A stretch of 64,000 nucleotides of DNA from Granulicella sibirica (GCF_004115155.1 NZ_RDSM01000002.1:1302001-1366000); one strand, 5' to 3'; shown: positions 25,267 to 35,215, numbered from the stretch's first letter. Notes: generated by a model from the letters alone, not told the origin. Made by a program: numbers and translations.

Positions 25267-26693
25267 GCAGTCGCTGTCTTCAGCAGGCGCATCGGCTGCC
25301 GTCGCCAGTACGTGAGCGACCGCCACGCCCACTCCATCGGCCCGTACTGAAAGTACTGCAGCCAAAGTGTACTCCACGTCAGGTTCAACGCCCACACACC
25401 AAGTACTACGAAGTAAAGCTGGTAGTACTCCAGTCTCGAATACCACTTCAACGGACTCCAGACGAACAGGATCTGGCAGCACGTACTCGTCAGCAGGTAG
25501 TTACTCAGCGCCATCTGCCCAACCGCCGCGATCCGCCGCGTCAGCCATCCCATCGCGCCAGACTTAACCACTAGGAGCACGAGAGCCGCAGTCCCAAGCG
25601 TCCCACCTGCACGACCGATGTCGTACGGCAGAAAGAGCCCATACTCTGTCTCGAAGAGATCGAAGTGGCTCTTCCACGCAATCCAACACCCCGCAAATAC
25701 GAGCGGCCATGCGATCCCAAGCCCGACAACCGCGAACGTCACATACGTCTTCGTCTTCAGCTTGGCCGTCAGGAAGCCATTCCGAAACATCCCCATTCCA
25801 AGCAGCATGAACCCAAGCACATCACCAAACCCGAGATAGTAATCCCGCGTCTGCGTATCGAATACCTCTCTCGCCTTGTACCTCTGCTCCGACAGGTATC
25901 CTCCCCAGACCCGTCTCTCATCCTTCAGCAACTTTTCTTTCGGCGGCCGCACTGAGTCATGCCAGTTATGCCAGGCTGTGATCGCCTCGGCCTGATCCGG
26001 TGTCAGCCCTTTCCCGGCTCGGTAAGCCGCATCCGCTTGCTGCGCTCTCTTTTCGAGAAGCCGCGCATCGACGATTCGTCCAGACCCGATGATCCCGTTC
26101 ACCAGGAGCACGATCGCTGCCGTCCAGATCAGCGTCTTCGCCTTGAGCTTTCGGCAGGGATAAAGAAACAGGAGCGCCGTCATCCCGTAGAAATAAAGAA
26201 TGTCCCCATCCCAGATGAGGTAAGCGTGCAGCACGCCGAAGACGACCAGCCACATGTTCCGCCTGAGGTAGATATCTGCCACGCGATCCCCGCCGCCACG
26301 TGCCTCCGCCCGCGAAGTCAACAGGATCACCCCCGCCCCGAACAGCATGGAGAACAACCCACGCATCTTTCCTTCCGCGAGCACCCAGCGCAGGAACCAG
26401 ATGATCGTGTTCACGCGCCAATGTGGTCCATCGAACACAGGCAGTGCAGTGGAAACTGGGATTGTGTAAGCCCAGCCGGGAAGACCGAAACTCGTAATGT
26501 TCATCACGAGGATGCCCATGAGAGCGAAGCCCCGGAGGACATCCATGCTGCTGATGCGCTCCTGCTGCGTCACTGGCCGAAGCGTATCGACGTGAGGCGG
26601 ACCCGCAAGCTCTTCCTCGGCACCTAACCCGACCACCCTTCGGTCGAACTCGAGGCTACTTTCACTTTCAGCTACAGCCAATGCCATCTCCAT
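25263..26693 (-). CDS. DUF418-family integral membrane protein
   Basis: A 476-residue polytopic membrane protein of the YeiB/DUF418 type. A 45-residue polar N-terminus is followed by the family opening RISSMDVLRGFALMGILVMN, and later LLTSTCCQILFVWSPLKWYS and a C-terminal DUF418 block (TWSTLWLQYFQYGPMEWAWR). About ten hydrophobic segments are visible. YeiB-like proteins are thought to be transporters, but substrates are not established. ATG start; the stop overlaps the gph stop on the other strand. Confidence 0.88.
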   Translation of the reverse strand: MEMALAVAESESSLEFDRRVVGLGAEEELAGPPHVDTLRPVTQQERISSMDVLRGFALMGILVMNITSFGLPGWAYTIPVSTALPVFDGPHWRVNTIIWFLRWVLAEGKMRGLFSMLFGAGVILLTSRAEARGGGDRVADIYLRRNMWLVVFGVLHAYLIWDGDILYFYGMTALLFLYPCRKLKAKTLIWTAAIVLLVNGIIGSGRIVDARLLEKRAQQADAAYRAGKGLTPDQAEAITAWHNWHDSVRPPKEKLLKDERRVWGGYLSEQRYKAREVFDTQTRDYYLGFGDVLGFMLLGMGMFRNGFLTAKLKTKTYVTFAVVGLGIAWPLVFAGCWIAWKSHFDLFETEYGLFLPYDIGRAGGTLGTAALVLLVVKSGAMGWLTRRIAAVGQMALSNYLLTSTCCQILFVWSPLKWYSRLEYYQLYFVVLGVWALNLTWSTLWLQYFQYGPMEWAWRSLTYWRRQPMRLLKTATA

Positions 26694-26852
26694 CCGTCAA
26701 CCCCAGCGAAACAGTGTTCAAACAATCGGGCCCAGATCCTGGAAAGTGCAACATAGGTGCCTTTGGAGATCGCATCGTTCTCGTATCGTTCGGTCGCACA
26801 TCACATATCAACGGTCAATCCCGTCACGGAAACATAGCACCTCTTCGCCATC

Positions 26853-28841
26853 TCAGCTAAATAAAAATTCCTTGGTCCTAAGTTCTCTTACCGTGTCTCT
26901 TAACTTGGCTGCCTTCTCAAACTCGAACTTCTTAGCCGCCTCGCGCATATCCGATTCCAGCTTCGAGATGTAAGCATCTAATTCAGCTTGGGTTGAGAAT
27001 TCCGGCATACCTTCCGCCTCATCCGTCAGGTCGGCATAGTCCGCCTTGAGGATCCCCGCAAGCCCCATCTCAAGTGGACGAATGATCGAGGCAGGTGTAA
27101 TCCCATTCTCTTCGTTGTACGCAATCTGCTTCTCTCGCCGACGGTCCGTCTCGTTGATCGCCCGCTGCATCGAGTCCGTCATCTTGTCCGCATAGAGAAT
27201 CGCCCGGCCCTCGACATGACGCGCTGCACGGCCGATCGTCTGAATCAACGATCCCTGGGAGCGCAGGAAGCCTTCCTTATCCGCATCTAGAATCGCGACA
27301 AGCGAAACCTCAGGCAGATCTAGCCCCTCGCGCAACAGGTTGATCCCGATCAGCACGTCGTACTCACCCTTTCGCAGGTCACGAAGCAGCTTGATTCTCT
27401 CAAGCGTCTCGATCTCTGAGTGCATATATCTGCAGCGCACTCCAACTTCGGTGTAATAATTCGCGAGATCTTCGGACATTCTCTTGGTCAATGTGGTTAC
27501 CAATACGCGCTGATCTTTGCTCGTGCGATCCCTTATCTCGGCAAGCAGGTCATCGATCTGTCCCTTAACCGGACGTATCTCTACCTGTGGATCGATCAAC
27601 CCGGTAGGCCGGATAATCTGCTCAACGACAACACCCGCTGACTTAGTCAGCTCATACGGACCAGGTGTAGCCGAGACATAGATAATCTGCCCCGTTCTTC
27701 CTTCAAACTCCTCAAAACGAAGGGGTCTATTGTCCATCGCGCTCGGCAGCCTAAACCCATAATCGACTAAGTTCTGCTTACGGCTTCTATCTCCATGCCA
27801 CATGCCATGTAACTGTGGAACCGTCACGTGCGACTCGTCGATGAACAAGAGAAAGTCCCGTGGAAAGTAGTCAAGCAACGTCGGCGGCGGCTCTCCCGCA
27901 AGCCGTCCGGAGAAGTGCCGGGAGTAATTCTCAATCCCATGGCAGTAACCAACCGACTTGATCATCTCGAGGTCATACCGGGTCCTCTGATGGATCCTCT
28001 GGCTCTCAACAAGCCTTCCCTGCCCCTCGAGTTCCTTCTCCCACCACTCCATCTCGGCCAGGATCGAATCGCTCGCCGTCTTCTTCCTCTCCGGCTGCAC
28101 CACGTAGTGCGACTTCGGGTAGATCGGCAGACGCGAGTACTTCTGCTTCACCGTCCCGAACAGCGGATCGATCTGCGACAGCGAGTCGATCTCATCCCCG
28201 AACAGCTCGATCCGGTAAGCGGACTCGTCATACGTCGGATACACCTCGATGATGTCGCCACGCACCCGAAACGTCCCGCGCCGAAAGTCCACATCATTCC
28301 GTTCGTAAAGAATCTCGACCAGCCGCCGCGTAATATCTTCCCGCTTGATCTTCTGCCCACGCTCCAGCAGGAGGAGCATGCCGTAGTAAGCCTCCGGCGA
28401 CCCTAGACCATAAATACAGCTCACCGAGCTGACAATGATCGCGTCCCGCCGTTCGAACAGGCTGCGCGTAGCCGAGAGCCTCAGCTTATCCAGCTCTTCA
28501 TTGATCGTCGCTTCCTTCTCAATGAAGAGATCGCCCGAAGGGATGTAAGCTTCCGGCTGGTAGTAGTCGTAGTACGAGACGAAGTACTCCACCGCGTTGT
28601 TCGGAAAGAATGTCTTGAACTCGTGATAAAGCTGCGCCGCCAGCGTCTTGTTGTGCGCCAGGATCAGCGCCGGACGGTTCAACTCCTCGATAATCTTCGC
28701 CATGGTGAACGTCTTGCCCGAGCCCGTTACCCCGAGGAGCACCTGTTCCTTCTCCCCTGCATTGATCCCCGAAACCAGTTCCCCGATCGCCCGCGGCTGA
28801 TCGCCCTGCGGTTTGTACGTGGTCGTTAGCTGAAAGTCCAT
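26853..28841 (-). CDS. uvrB: Excinuclease ABC subunit B
   Basis: UvrB is the damage-verifying helicase-like subunit of nucleotide excision repair. The 662-residue length is standard. Walker A GVTGSGKT lies at residues 37-44, the beta-hairpin region [19 protein letters not shown] near 86-105, helicase motifs [19 protein letters not shown] and [17 protein letters not shown] in the second half, and a C-terminal UVR domain with [20 protein letters not shown] for UvrC contact. It is divergent from a phosphatase gene only 36 bases away. ATAAGG lies immediately before the ATG. The 159 bases after the stop (26694-26852) show nothing I can name. Confidence 0.98.
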   Translation of the reverse strand: MDFQLTTTYKPQGDQPRAIGELVSGINAGEKEQVLLGVTGSGKTFTMAKIIEELNRPALILAHNKTLAAQLYHEFKTFFPNNAVEYFVSYYDYYQPEAYIPSGDLFIEKEATINEELDKLRLSATRSLFERRDAIIVSSVSCIYGLGSPEAYYGMLLLLERGQKIKREDITRRLVEILYERNDVDFRRGTFRVRGDIIEVYPTYDESAYRIELFGDEIDSLSQIDPLFGTVKQKYSRLPIYPKSHYVVQPERKKTASDSILAEMEWWEKELEGQGRLVESQRIHQRTRYDLEMIKSVGYCHGIENYSRHFSGRLAGEPPPTLLDYFPRDFLLFIDESHVTVPQLHGMWHGDRSRKQNLVDYGFRLPSAMDNRPLRFEEFEGRTGQIIYVSATPGPYELTKSAGVVVEQIIRPTGLIDPQVEIRPVKGQIDDLLAEIRDRTSKDQRVLVTTLTKRMSEDLANYYTEVGVRCRYMHSEIETLERIKLLRDLRKGEYDVLIGINLLREGLDLPEVSLVAILDADKEGFLRSQGSLIQTIGRAARHVEGRAILYADKMTDSMQRAINETDRRREKQIAYNEENGITPASIIRPLEMGLAGILKADYADLTDEAEGMPEFSTQAELDAYISKLESDMREAAKKFEFEKAAKLRDTVRELRTKEFLFS

Positions 28842-28877
28842 CCTTATAGGATAGTTTATTCACGGAGGAAACAAGCG

Positions 28878-29474
28878 ATGAGTGCAGGAACCCAACTCTG
28901 GCTGATGCGTCACGGCGAAACCGAGTGGAGTCTCAGCGGCGCCCACACCAGCCGGACCGACATCCCCCTGACCGAGAACGGACGCGAGAAGGCCAAGGAA
29001 CTCGGAGCCTTCCTCAGAGACACCAAGTTCGTCGCCGTCTTCACCAGCCCCATGGCCCGCGCCAAGGAGACCTGCCGCATCGCCGGCCTCATCGAAAACG
29101 CCCACGTCGACGAGGGCCTCATGGAATGGGACTACGGCGTCTACGAAGGCAAGAGCACGCCCGAGATTCGAAAAACCGAGCCCGATTTCTCCATCTGGAC
29201 AGCCCACATCACGGACGGAGAGCCTGTCGACCACGTGGGCGAGCGCGCCGACGGCGTCATCGCCCGCGCCCTCGAGGCCGCAGGAACCGCCGGAGGCGGC
29301 AATGTCGCCCTCTTCGCCCACGGACACATCCTTCGCATCCTTGCCGCCCGCTGGATCGGCCTTTCCGCCGGCGGAGGCGAGTTCCTCGGCCTCGGAACCG
29401 GAAGCGTCAGCGTTCTCGGATACGAGCGCACCACCCGCGTCATCCAGCACTGGAACCGCGGCTTCGGCGGCTAA
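28878..29474 (+). CDS. Histidine phosphatase / phosphoglycerate mutase family protein
   Basis: A 198-residue branch-1 histidine phosphatase. The catalytic motif LMRHGETEW is at residues 9-17, the second Arg in FTSPMARAKET near residue 55, the acidic residue in GLMEWDYGVYEG and the second catalytic His in VALFAHGHILRILAARW. Such proteins act on phosphosugars or similar; which one cannot be told from sequence. A strong GGAGG precedes the ATG. Divergent from uvrB. Confidence 0.9.
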   Translation: MSAGTQLWLMRHGETEWSLSGAHTSRTDIPLTENGREKAKELGAFLRDTKFVAVFTSPMARAKETCRIAGLIENAHVDEGLMEWDYGVYEGKSTPEIRKTEPDFSIWTAHITDGEPVDHVGERADGVIARALEAAGTAGGGNVALFAHGHILRILAARWIGLSAGGGEFLGLGTGSVSVLGYERTTRVIQHWNRGFGG

Positions 29475-29485
29475 CCCGAATCCCC

Positions 29486-29737
29486 CTACCTCCGCGGCTT
29501 CTTACCCCGTTCCCACGGCCGCGGAGTCACAGGGTCATCCTGCCACTTCACCCGCCGCCCCACCAGGAACATCCCCAGCCCGAACAGAAACATCACCGCG
29601 CCCCACGTCATGTTGAGGTTCACCCCGAGCGACTTCCCATAAATCTCGCTCCCGCGCGTGAAAAGCCCGTAGAGCCCCATGATCCCGCCCGTCAGCAGGA
29701 AGAGCAGCCCAAGCGGAATCCGTATATCCAGTCCCAT
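29486..29737 (-). CDS. Small two-helix membrane protein
   Basis: An 83-residue protein with two hydrophobic segments, at about residues 6-26 (PLGLLFLLTGGIMGLYGLFT) and 44-61 (WGAVMFLFGLGMFLVGRR), and a basic Pro/Arg-rich C-terminus. It follows the symporter gene on the same strand after nine bases, so it is probably co-transcribed and may be an accessory subunit. I do not recognise a named family. Confidence 0.7.
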   Translation of the reverse strand: MGLDIRIPLGLLFLLTGGIMGLYGLFTRGSEIYGKSLGVNLNMTWGAVMFLFGLGMFLVGRRVKWQDDPVTPRPWERGKKPRR

Positions 29738-29746
29738 CCCAATCTC

Positions 29747-31549
29747 CTAAGCGAACACCAGGTTGAGCGCCGCAAGCAGCGCCAGCACCCCGATGCCGAG
29801 CGTTACCGGCTTCTCATACCACTCCAGATGCCCCTCGACCGGCCTCGGTGTCAGCGAATAAACCAGCCCAACCAGCTCCGACTCTGGCCTCGGCTCCGTC
29901 ACCAGGCTCACCGCAATCGTCACGATCATGTTCACCGAAAAGGCAAAGATAGCCGTCCAGAAGTTCTGCGCCATATCACTCGGGTAGATATGCACCAGGT
30001 GCAGCCACGCTCCATGCAAACCCGGCGCATCCTCCACAGGTAGCGTCAACCCATGGTGGGCCAGGGCCGCAGCAGTCCCCGCCAGCAACCCGGCAAACGC
30101 CCCGTGCCCCGTCGTCCTCTTCCAGAACATCCCCAGCAGAAACGTGGCAAATAGCGGCGCATTCACCAGTGAAAAGATCAACTGCAGCGCATCCATGATG
30201 TTATTGAAGCTCGTTGCCGCATAGGCCGCTCCAATCGACAGCACAATGCCCCCGATGGTCGCCATCCGTCCCATCCACAGGTAGTGCGCATCCGTCCCTC
30301 GCTTGTTGATGTATGACTGATAAATGTCGTAAGTCCAGACCGTATTGAACGCCGTGACATTCCCCGCCATCCCCGACATGAAGCTGGCAAGTAAAGCCGT
30401 CAATCCAAGCCCCAGGATCCCCGTAGGAAAGTAGTGCAGCAGCATCGCCGGAATCGCCAGGTCGTAGTTATAGATCGGCTGCCCTTTCCCATCGACCACC
30501 GGCTTCCCGCTCACCGGATCCATCTTCTCCGGAATCAGCCCCAGGTAGTGCTTCTCCGGCACCGCCCCCGCATCCACTCCCGCCGTCATCGGCGAAGTTG
30601 TCTCATGCAGCCCCGGCGTCGCATGCGACGTCACCGTCACCGCGATCAGCCCCGGCAAAATCACGAGAAATGGAAAGAACATTTTAGGAATCGCCGCAAT
30701 CAGCGGAACCCGTCGCGCCGACTCTTCCGAATCCGCAGCCATCGCCCGCTGCACCACCAGGAAGTCCGTGCACCAGTATCCGAAGCTCAGGACAAACCCG
30801 AGCCCCATCACCATGCTCACCCACTCCACCCCAAGCGAGTTCGTCGAAGCATGCCGCATCCCCCGCCACGAGTGCGTCATCGTCGCCGGAAGCTTCTGTT
30901 GAATCCCATGCCACCCACCCACGTTCCGCAGCCCGATCCAAACCAATGGCGCAAACCCTGCCACGATCAAGAAGAACTGCAGAACCTCGTTATAGATCGC
31001 GCTCGTCAACCCGCCCAGGAAGATGTACGCCAGCACGATCACCGCCGACAGCACAACAGACACATGGAAGATGTATTTATCCGGCATCAACCCATGAAAG
31101 AGCCCAAGCGTCTGGATCAGCAGCGCCATCGCATACATGGAGATGCCCGAGCTGAACACCGTCATCACCGCAAACGAGAACGCATTCACCGCCCGCGTCT
31201 TTTCATCGAATCGCATTCTTAGGAACTCAGGCACCGACCGCGCCTTCGAACCGTAATAAAACGGCATCATGAAGATCCCGACGAACACCATCGCCGGAAC
31301 CGCGCCGATCCAGTAAAAGTGGCTCGTGATGATCCCGTACTTCGCCCCCGACGCGCCCATCCCGATGACTTCCTGCGCCCCCAGGTTCGCCGACAGGAAC
31401 GCAAGCCCACACACCCACGCCGGAATCGACCGGCCCGCGAGAAAAAAGTCGTGGCTGGTCCTCATATAGCGTTTCAGGGCAAAACCAATTCCCAAAACGA
31501 ACACGAAGTACACCAGCATGATCAGCCAATCGATAAAGCCAAGATTCAC
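29747..31549 (-). CDS. Sodium:solute symporter family protein
   Basis: A 600-residue member of the SSS/SLC5 family, which couples sodium entry to uptake of sugars, amino acids or similar solutes. The N-terminus FIDWLIMLVYFVFVLGIGFA, then HDFFLAGRSIPAWVCGLAFL with the sodium-site SANLGAQE, is typical; later GYWCTDFLVVQRAMAA and LLASFMSGMAGNVTAFNTVW match the SGLT-like branch. About 13-14 membrane helices are visible. Solute unknown; the SGLT-like look favours a sugar. A small membrane protein gene follows directly. Confidence 0.9.
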   Translation of the reverse strand: MNLGFIDWLIMLVYFVFVLGIGFALKRYMRTSHDFFLAGRSIPAWVCGLAFLSANLGAQEVIGMGASGAKYGIITSHFYWIGAVPAMVFVGIFMMPFYYGSKARSVPEFLRMRFDEKTRAVNAFSFAVMTVFSSGISMYAMALLIQTLGLFHGLMPDKYIFHVSVVLSAVIVLAYIFLGGLTSAIYNEVLQFFLIVAGFAPLVWIGLRNVGGWHGIQQKLPATMTHSWRGMRHASTNSLGVEWVSMVMGLGFVLSFGYWCTDFLVVQRAMAADSEESARRVPLIAAIPKMFFPFLVILPGLIAVTVTSHATPGLHETTSPMTAGVDAGAVPEKHYLGLIPEKMDPVSGKPVVDGKGQPIYNYDLAIPAMLLHYFPTGILGLGLTALLASFMSGMAGNVTAFNTVWTYDIYQSYINKRGTDAHYLWMGRMATIGGIVLSIGAAYAATSFNNIMDALQLIFSLVNAPLFATFLLGMFWKRTTGHGAFAGLLAGTAAALAHHGLTLPVEDAPGLHGAWLHLVHIYPSDMAQNFWTAIFAFSVNMIVTIAVSLVTEPRPESELVGLVYSLTPRPVEGHLEWYEKPVTLGIGVLALLAALNLVFA

Positions 31550-31769
31550 GTCTGCCTGCTAAATCATAGAGTTACGAGAGCACTGCGGCTCCCATCCTGC
31601 GAGTGAGACTACTTGAGTTGACCCAGCCAGTCCAGAACGAACCAACCATCCACTGTGCGTTCCGGACAAGCAGCCAGAAAGCACCTTTCTGCATCAGAGT
31701 TACAAAGCCGAACTTTAGGTGTATTCCTTCCGCAGTCGCGGCACTCGAACCAGAGATGTGAAAGGCACG

Positions 31770-32138
31770 ATGAGCGCAGCCGTACTGCTAATTGATGACA
31801 ACGCCATTCAGGCCGCCACGCGGCAGACCATTCTGAAGCGGGCTGACTACTTTGTCATCGCTGCCCTGAACCCAGTCCGGGCGCTCGAGCAATTTCAGCG
31901 AAACGAATTCCCCGAGGAGATCCGCCTCGTGATCACTGACCACATCATGCCGGGCATGAGCGGTGCCGAGTTCGTCCGTGAACTTCGCAAGAGCCATCCC
32001 GACCTGCCTGTGTTGGTCATCAGCGGTCTCGAGGAAGCGGAAGATGCCTACGAAGGCCTCAACATCACCTTCCGCCTCAAGCCTCTTGTTCCCGATCTCC
32101 TCCTCGCCACCGTGCATGACCTCCTCAAAAAAAACTAG
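31770..32138 (+). CDS. Single-domain response regulator
   Basis: A 122-residue stand-alone receiver protein. I start at ATG 31770 (AAAGG four bases upstream) rather than the longer frame from 31719. The acidic pocket is LLIDDNA, the phosphoacceptor is Asp in LVITDHIMPGMSG, the switch Ser is in LVISGLEE and the conserved Lys in FRLKPLV. No output domain. No kinase gene is next to it. The 220 bases upstream (31550-31769) contain no other gene I can support. Confidence 0.88.
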   Translation: MSAAVLLIDDNAIQAATRQTILKRADYFVIAALNPVRALEQFQRNEFPEEIRLVITDHIMPGMSGAEFVRELRKSHPDLPVLVISGLEEAEDAYEGLNITFRLKPLVPDLLLATVHDLLKKN

Positions 32139-32213
32139 GCTCCATCTGTGCGGTAAGCAGCGGAACATTGCCCTTTATCTCTCTCGTTGAGAGAATAGGG
32201 TGCGAGTGAACCC

Positions 32214-34277
32214 ATGCCAACGCATCCCATGCCGGAGTTCGGCAGCTTTTCTCTCCTTCTTGCTCTTACTCTGAGCGTCTACACCCTCGCCGCTGGCGCC
32301 CTGGCCCTGCGACGCCCGTCTCTCGCCACAGGCGACCAGACCTCAAGCCGCCTAGGCGAAACCGCGCGCCGCGCCGGGATCAGCACCTTCGTCGTGATGA
32401 CCTGCGCCGCCTTCGCTCTCGCCTGGGCCGCCTTCACAAACGACTTCTCTGTCTCCTACATCCTCGCCCACACCAACCGAGACCTGCACCCGGCCTATAA
32501 GTTCTCCGCCCTCTGGTCCGGTCAGGAAGGCTCCTTGCTCCTCTGGGCCTGGCTCCTCAGCGCCTACGGCTTCGTCCTTCGCATCCGTCATCGCGTCGAC
32601 GTCCGCCTCTCCGCCTATGCCTCAACCATCCTCTCCGGCGTCCAGGTCTTCTTCCTTCTCCTCCTGAACTTCGCCGCACCACCCTTCGCTATTCAGCCCG
32701 GCCCCTTGGCCCAGGACGGCCACGGCCTCAATCCCCTTCTCCAGTACCCCGAGATGGTCATCCATCCGCCGATGCTCTATCTCGGCTACGTCGGCTTCTC
32801 GGTTCCCTTCGCCTTCGCCCTCGGCGCATTGATGATGCGCTACCCCGGCGAAAAGTGGATCCACATCACCCGCCGCTGGACCATGGTCACCTGGCTCTTC
32901 CTCACCTGCGGTATCTTCCTCGGAGCCCACTGGGCCTACTCCGTCCTCGGCTGGGGAGGCTACTGGGGCTGGGACCCCGTCGAAAACGCCTCCCTCATGC
33001 CCTGGCTCACCGGAACCGCCTTCCTGCACTCCGTCATGATGCAGGAGAAGCGCGGCATGATGAAGAACTGGAACGTCTGGCTCATCTTCTCGACCTTCCT
33101 CCTCACCATCCTCGGAACCCTCCTCACCCGCTCCGGTCTAGTCAGTTCTGTCCACGCCTTCGCCCAGTCCTCCATCGGCGAGTGGTTCTACGGCTTCATC
33201 CTGATCGTCCTAGCCGTCTGCCTCTTCACCTTCTTCAAGAACCGCGACCATCTCGTCAGCGAGAACCGCCTCGAATCCCTCGTCTCCCGCGAGTCCAGCT
33301 TCCTCTTCAACAACCTCATCCTCCTCGTCGCCTGCTTCACCGTCCTCTGGGGAACCCTCTTCCCTGTTCTCTCCGAGTACGTTAAGGGTGAAAAAGCAAC
33401 CGTCGGCGCGCCCTTCTATAACCGCGTCAACATCCCCATCGGTCTATTCCTTCTCTTCCTCACCGGTCTCGGCCCCCTGCTCGCTTGGCGTTCGACCTCT
33501 ATCCGCGCAATCCGCCGCAACTTCGTCCTCCCCGGCATCGCCATGGCCGTCACCCTCGTCGGCCTCATGATCGCCGGCATCCGCCCCTGGAACGATGGCG
33601 ACGACATGCACGCGACGATCTTCTCGCTCATGGCCTTCACCCTCAGCGCCGGTGTCGTCACCGCCATCTCGTCCGAGTTCCTCCGCGGCATGGCCGTGGT
33701 CCGCACCCAGACCGGCAAGAACCTCTTCGCCTCAGCCGTAACCCTTACCCATCGCAACACCCGTCGTTACGGCGGCTATCTCGTCCACTTCGGCATCGTG
33801 GTCATGTTCATCGGGATCGCCGGCGGAGCCTTCAACCAGTCGAAGGAGCAGGAGATGGGCTTTGGCGACACCATGCTCATCGGTCCTTACCGCATTGTCT
33901 GCCAGAGCTTCACCCAGGATTCGAACCCCAACTACGACACCGAGTTCGCCATCCTCGACGCCTACAAAGGCAAGTCCCACATCACCCGCCTCAACCCCGA
34001 GAAGCGTTTCTACAACGCCAGCCAGACCTACGCGACGATGGTGGCCAACCACTCCACCCTCGAAAATGACCTCTACGTCATCTACGAGGGCAAGAACCCC
34101 GACACCGACAAGCCCATCATCAAGGTCTTCATCAACCCCCTCATCGCCTGGATCTGGATCGGCGTCGCCATCGTAGTCGCCGGAACCTTCCTCGCCCTCG
34201 TCCCCGCCCTCAAGCCCGGTGCCACCCGCACCCGCCAAGTCCCTGAGTCCCAAACCCCCGAGGTCCTCCATGCTTAG
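32214..34277 (+). CDS. ccmF: Cytochrome c heme lyase subunit CcmF-type
   Basis: CcmF/NrfE-family membrane protein that attaches heme to apocytochrome c on the outer face of the inner membrane. The 687-residue protein has some 15 membrane helices, the WWD heme-handling segment GWGGYWGWDPVENASLMPWL near residues 245-265, and conserved His residues around HPPMLYLGYVGFSVPFAFAL. Its end overlaps the ccmH start by 8 bases. The other ccm genes (ccmABCDE) are not in this window. Start is ATG 32214 or the ATG five codons later. Confidence 0.94.
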   Translation: MPTHPMPEFGSFSLLLALTLSVYTLAAGALALRRPSLATGDQTSSRLGETARRAGISTFVVMTCAAFALAWAAFTNDFSVSYILAHTNRDLHPAYKFSALWSGQEGSLLLWAWLLSAYGFVLRIRHRVDVRLSAYASTILSGVQVFFLLLLNFAAPPFAIQPGPLAQDGHGLNPLLQYPEMVIHPPMLYLGYVGFSVPFAFALGALMMRYPGEKWIHITRRWTMVTWLFLTCGIFLGAHWAYSVLGWGGYWGWDPVENASLMPWLTGTAFLHSVMMQEKRGMMKNWNVWLIFSTFLLTILGTLLTRSGLVSSVHAFAQSSIGEWFYGFILIVLAVCLFTFFKNRDHLVSENRLESLVSRESSFLFNNLILLVACFTVLWGTLFPVLSEYVKGEKATVGAPFYNRVNIPIGLFLLFLTGLGPLLAWRSTSIRAIRRNFVLPGIAMAVTLVGLMIAGIRPWNDGDDMHATIFSLMAFTLSAGVVTAISSEFLRGMAVVRTQTGKNLFASAVTLTHRNTRRYGGYLVHFGIVVMFIGIAGGAFNQSKEQEMGFGDTMLIGPYRIVCQSFTQDSNPNYDTEFAILDAYKGKSHITRLNPEKRFYNASQTYATMVANHSTLENDLYVIYEGKNPDTDKPIIKVFINPLIAWIWIGVAIVVAGTFLALVPALKPGATRTRQVPESQTPEVLHA

Positions 34278-34887
34278 TACGTCCGCTGGAGCTCGCCTCA
34301 CAGCCCTGCTCGCCAACGCCAAGCCGTTCGTCTCAAGCGACAAGCCGTCAGAACGCGGCACTTTGGTTGTCATTCCCGAAGGGAATCTGCGTCTTCCGTT
34401 GCGGTTGTCGTTGCCTGTTCTCACCAAACGTCGCTGGACCAGTGTCGCCGTTTTGCTGACCCTGACCATAGCCCTCCTCGGAGCAGCCGCCACCCCGGAA
34501 GCCCGCTTTAACAAACTCGGCCACGAGATGATCTGCACCTGCGGCTGCACCCAGATCCTACTCGAGTGCAATCACGTGGGCTGCCCCGTCTCCCCGGTGA
34601 TGATCGACGAGCTCCACACCCAGCTCAACCCCGGCGGCCCTGACAACCTGATCCTCAACTGGTTCGCCGCAAAATACGGGGCCACCGTTCTCGCCGCCCC
34701 CATGCGCGGAGGCTTCGACGACGTAGCCTGGATCACCCCCCTCGCCGTCTTCTTCTTCGCCACGGTCGGCGTCGCCTTCCTCATCCGCGTCTGGAAGCTT
34801 CGCGGCGGAACTCCCGCTACCCCCGCCGGGACCCAGCCACTCAACGACGCCCTCCGCGCCCAGATTCGCCGGGAGACTGAATACTAA
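34270..34887 (+). CDS. ccmH: Cytochrome c biogenesis protein CcmH-like, with repeat-derived N-terminal extension
   Basis: CcmH reduces the heme-binding cysteines of apocytochrome c. The 205-residue frame has a membrane helix at about residues 56-74 and then the thiol motif MICTCGCTQILLECNHVGCP (Cys89, 91, 93, 100, 105). This differs from the classical LRCxxCQ motif. A second membrane helix lies near residues 150-172. Residues 30-47 (LVVIPEGNLRLPLRL) are encoded by a copy of a dispersed palindromic repeat, so the first 50 residues are probably a recent insertion-derived extension; a TTG start after the repeat is an alternative. Coupled to ccmF and, by TAATG, to the next gene. Confidence 0.85.
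   Translation: MLSTSAGARLTALLANAKPFVSSDKPSERGTLVVIPEGNLRLPLRLSLPVLTKRRWTSVAVLLTLTIALLGAAATPEARFNKLGHEMICTCGCTQILLECNHVGCPVSPVMIDELHTQLNPGGPDNLILNWFAAKYGATVLAAPMRGGFDDVAWITPLAVFFFATVGVAFLIRVWKLRGGTPATPAGTQPLNDALRAQIRRETEY
34365..34394 (+). repeat. Palindromic dispersed repeat, copy inside ccmH
   Basis: GGTTGTCATTCCCGAAGGGA and the following ATCTGCGTCT match, almost base for base, copies at 41109-41138 and 42407-42436. The core ATTCCCGAAGGGAAT is palindromic except at the centre. This copy is translated in the ccmH frame. Confidence 0.8.
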
Positions 34888-35168
34888 TGGGCATCATCGC
34901 CGGCATCATCCTCACCCTCCTCCTCTTCGCCTTCATCTTCTGGCCCGACAAGAACCCCTTCCGTCAGGCCGACAAGACTCGCCTCGACTACCTCCGCGAG
35001 CGCAAAGACGTCATCTACGAGAACCTCCGCGACCTGAACTTCGAGTACCTCGCCGGTAAATACCCCGAACAGGACTACGCTGAGCAGCGCGCCTCTCTCG
35101 AAGACGAAGCCGCCCGCGTCATCGCCGAGATGGACCACCTCTCGACCCGCCTCCCCGTCCGCGCCTAA
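34887..35168 (+). CDS. Small membrane-anchored CcmI-like protein
   Basis: A 93-residue protein with one N-terminal membrane helix (IIAGIILTLLLFAFIFWPD) and a charged helical tail (RLDYLRERKDVIYENLRDLN, then EYLAGKYPEQDYAEQRASLE). The tail pattern resembles the start of CcmI/CycH, which presents apocytochrome c to the heme lyase, but the TPR part is missing. Its ATG overlaps the ccmH stop, so it belongs to the ccmF-ccmH operon. Confidence 0.7.
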   Translation: MGIIAGIILTLLLFAFIFWPDKNPFRQADKTRLDYLRERKDVIYENLRDLNFEYLAGKYPEQDYAEQRASLEDEAARVIAEMDHLSTRLPVRA

Positions 35169-35185
35169 AACCCCATCGAGCCCTT

Positions 35186-35215
35186 CTGTCATCCCCGAGG
35201 GGATTCTCTGTCGGC
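35186..35215 (+). repeat. Diverged copy of the palindromic dispersed repeat
   Basis: CTGTCATCCCCGAGGGGATT follows the same layout as the copies at 34365 and 41109, with paired changes keeping the palindrome (ATCCCCGAGGGGAT). It is 18 bases after the CcmI-like stop. The 358-base gap 35169-35526 otherwise holds the stem-loop repeat at 35251-35295 and a partial palindrome at 35339-35359; no gene is evident before 35527. Confidence 0.6.

Noticed and set aside
28842..28877. Possible shared operator between uvrB and the phosphatase gene
   Set aside because: The 36-base gap holds only ribosome sites and a short AT-rich stretch; no convincing SOS box.
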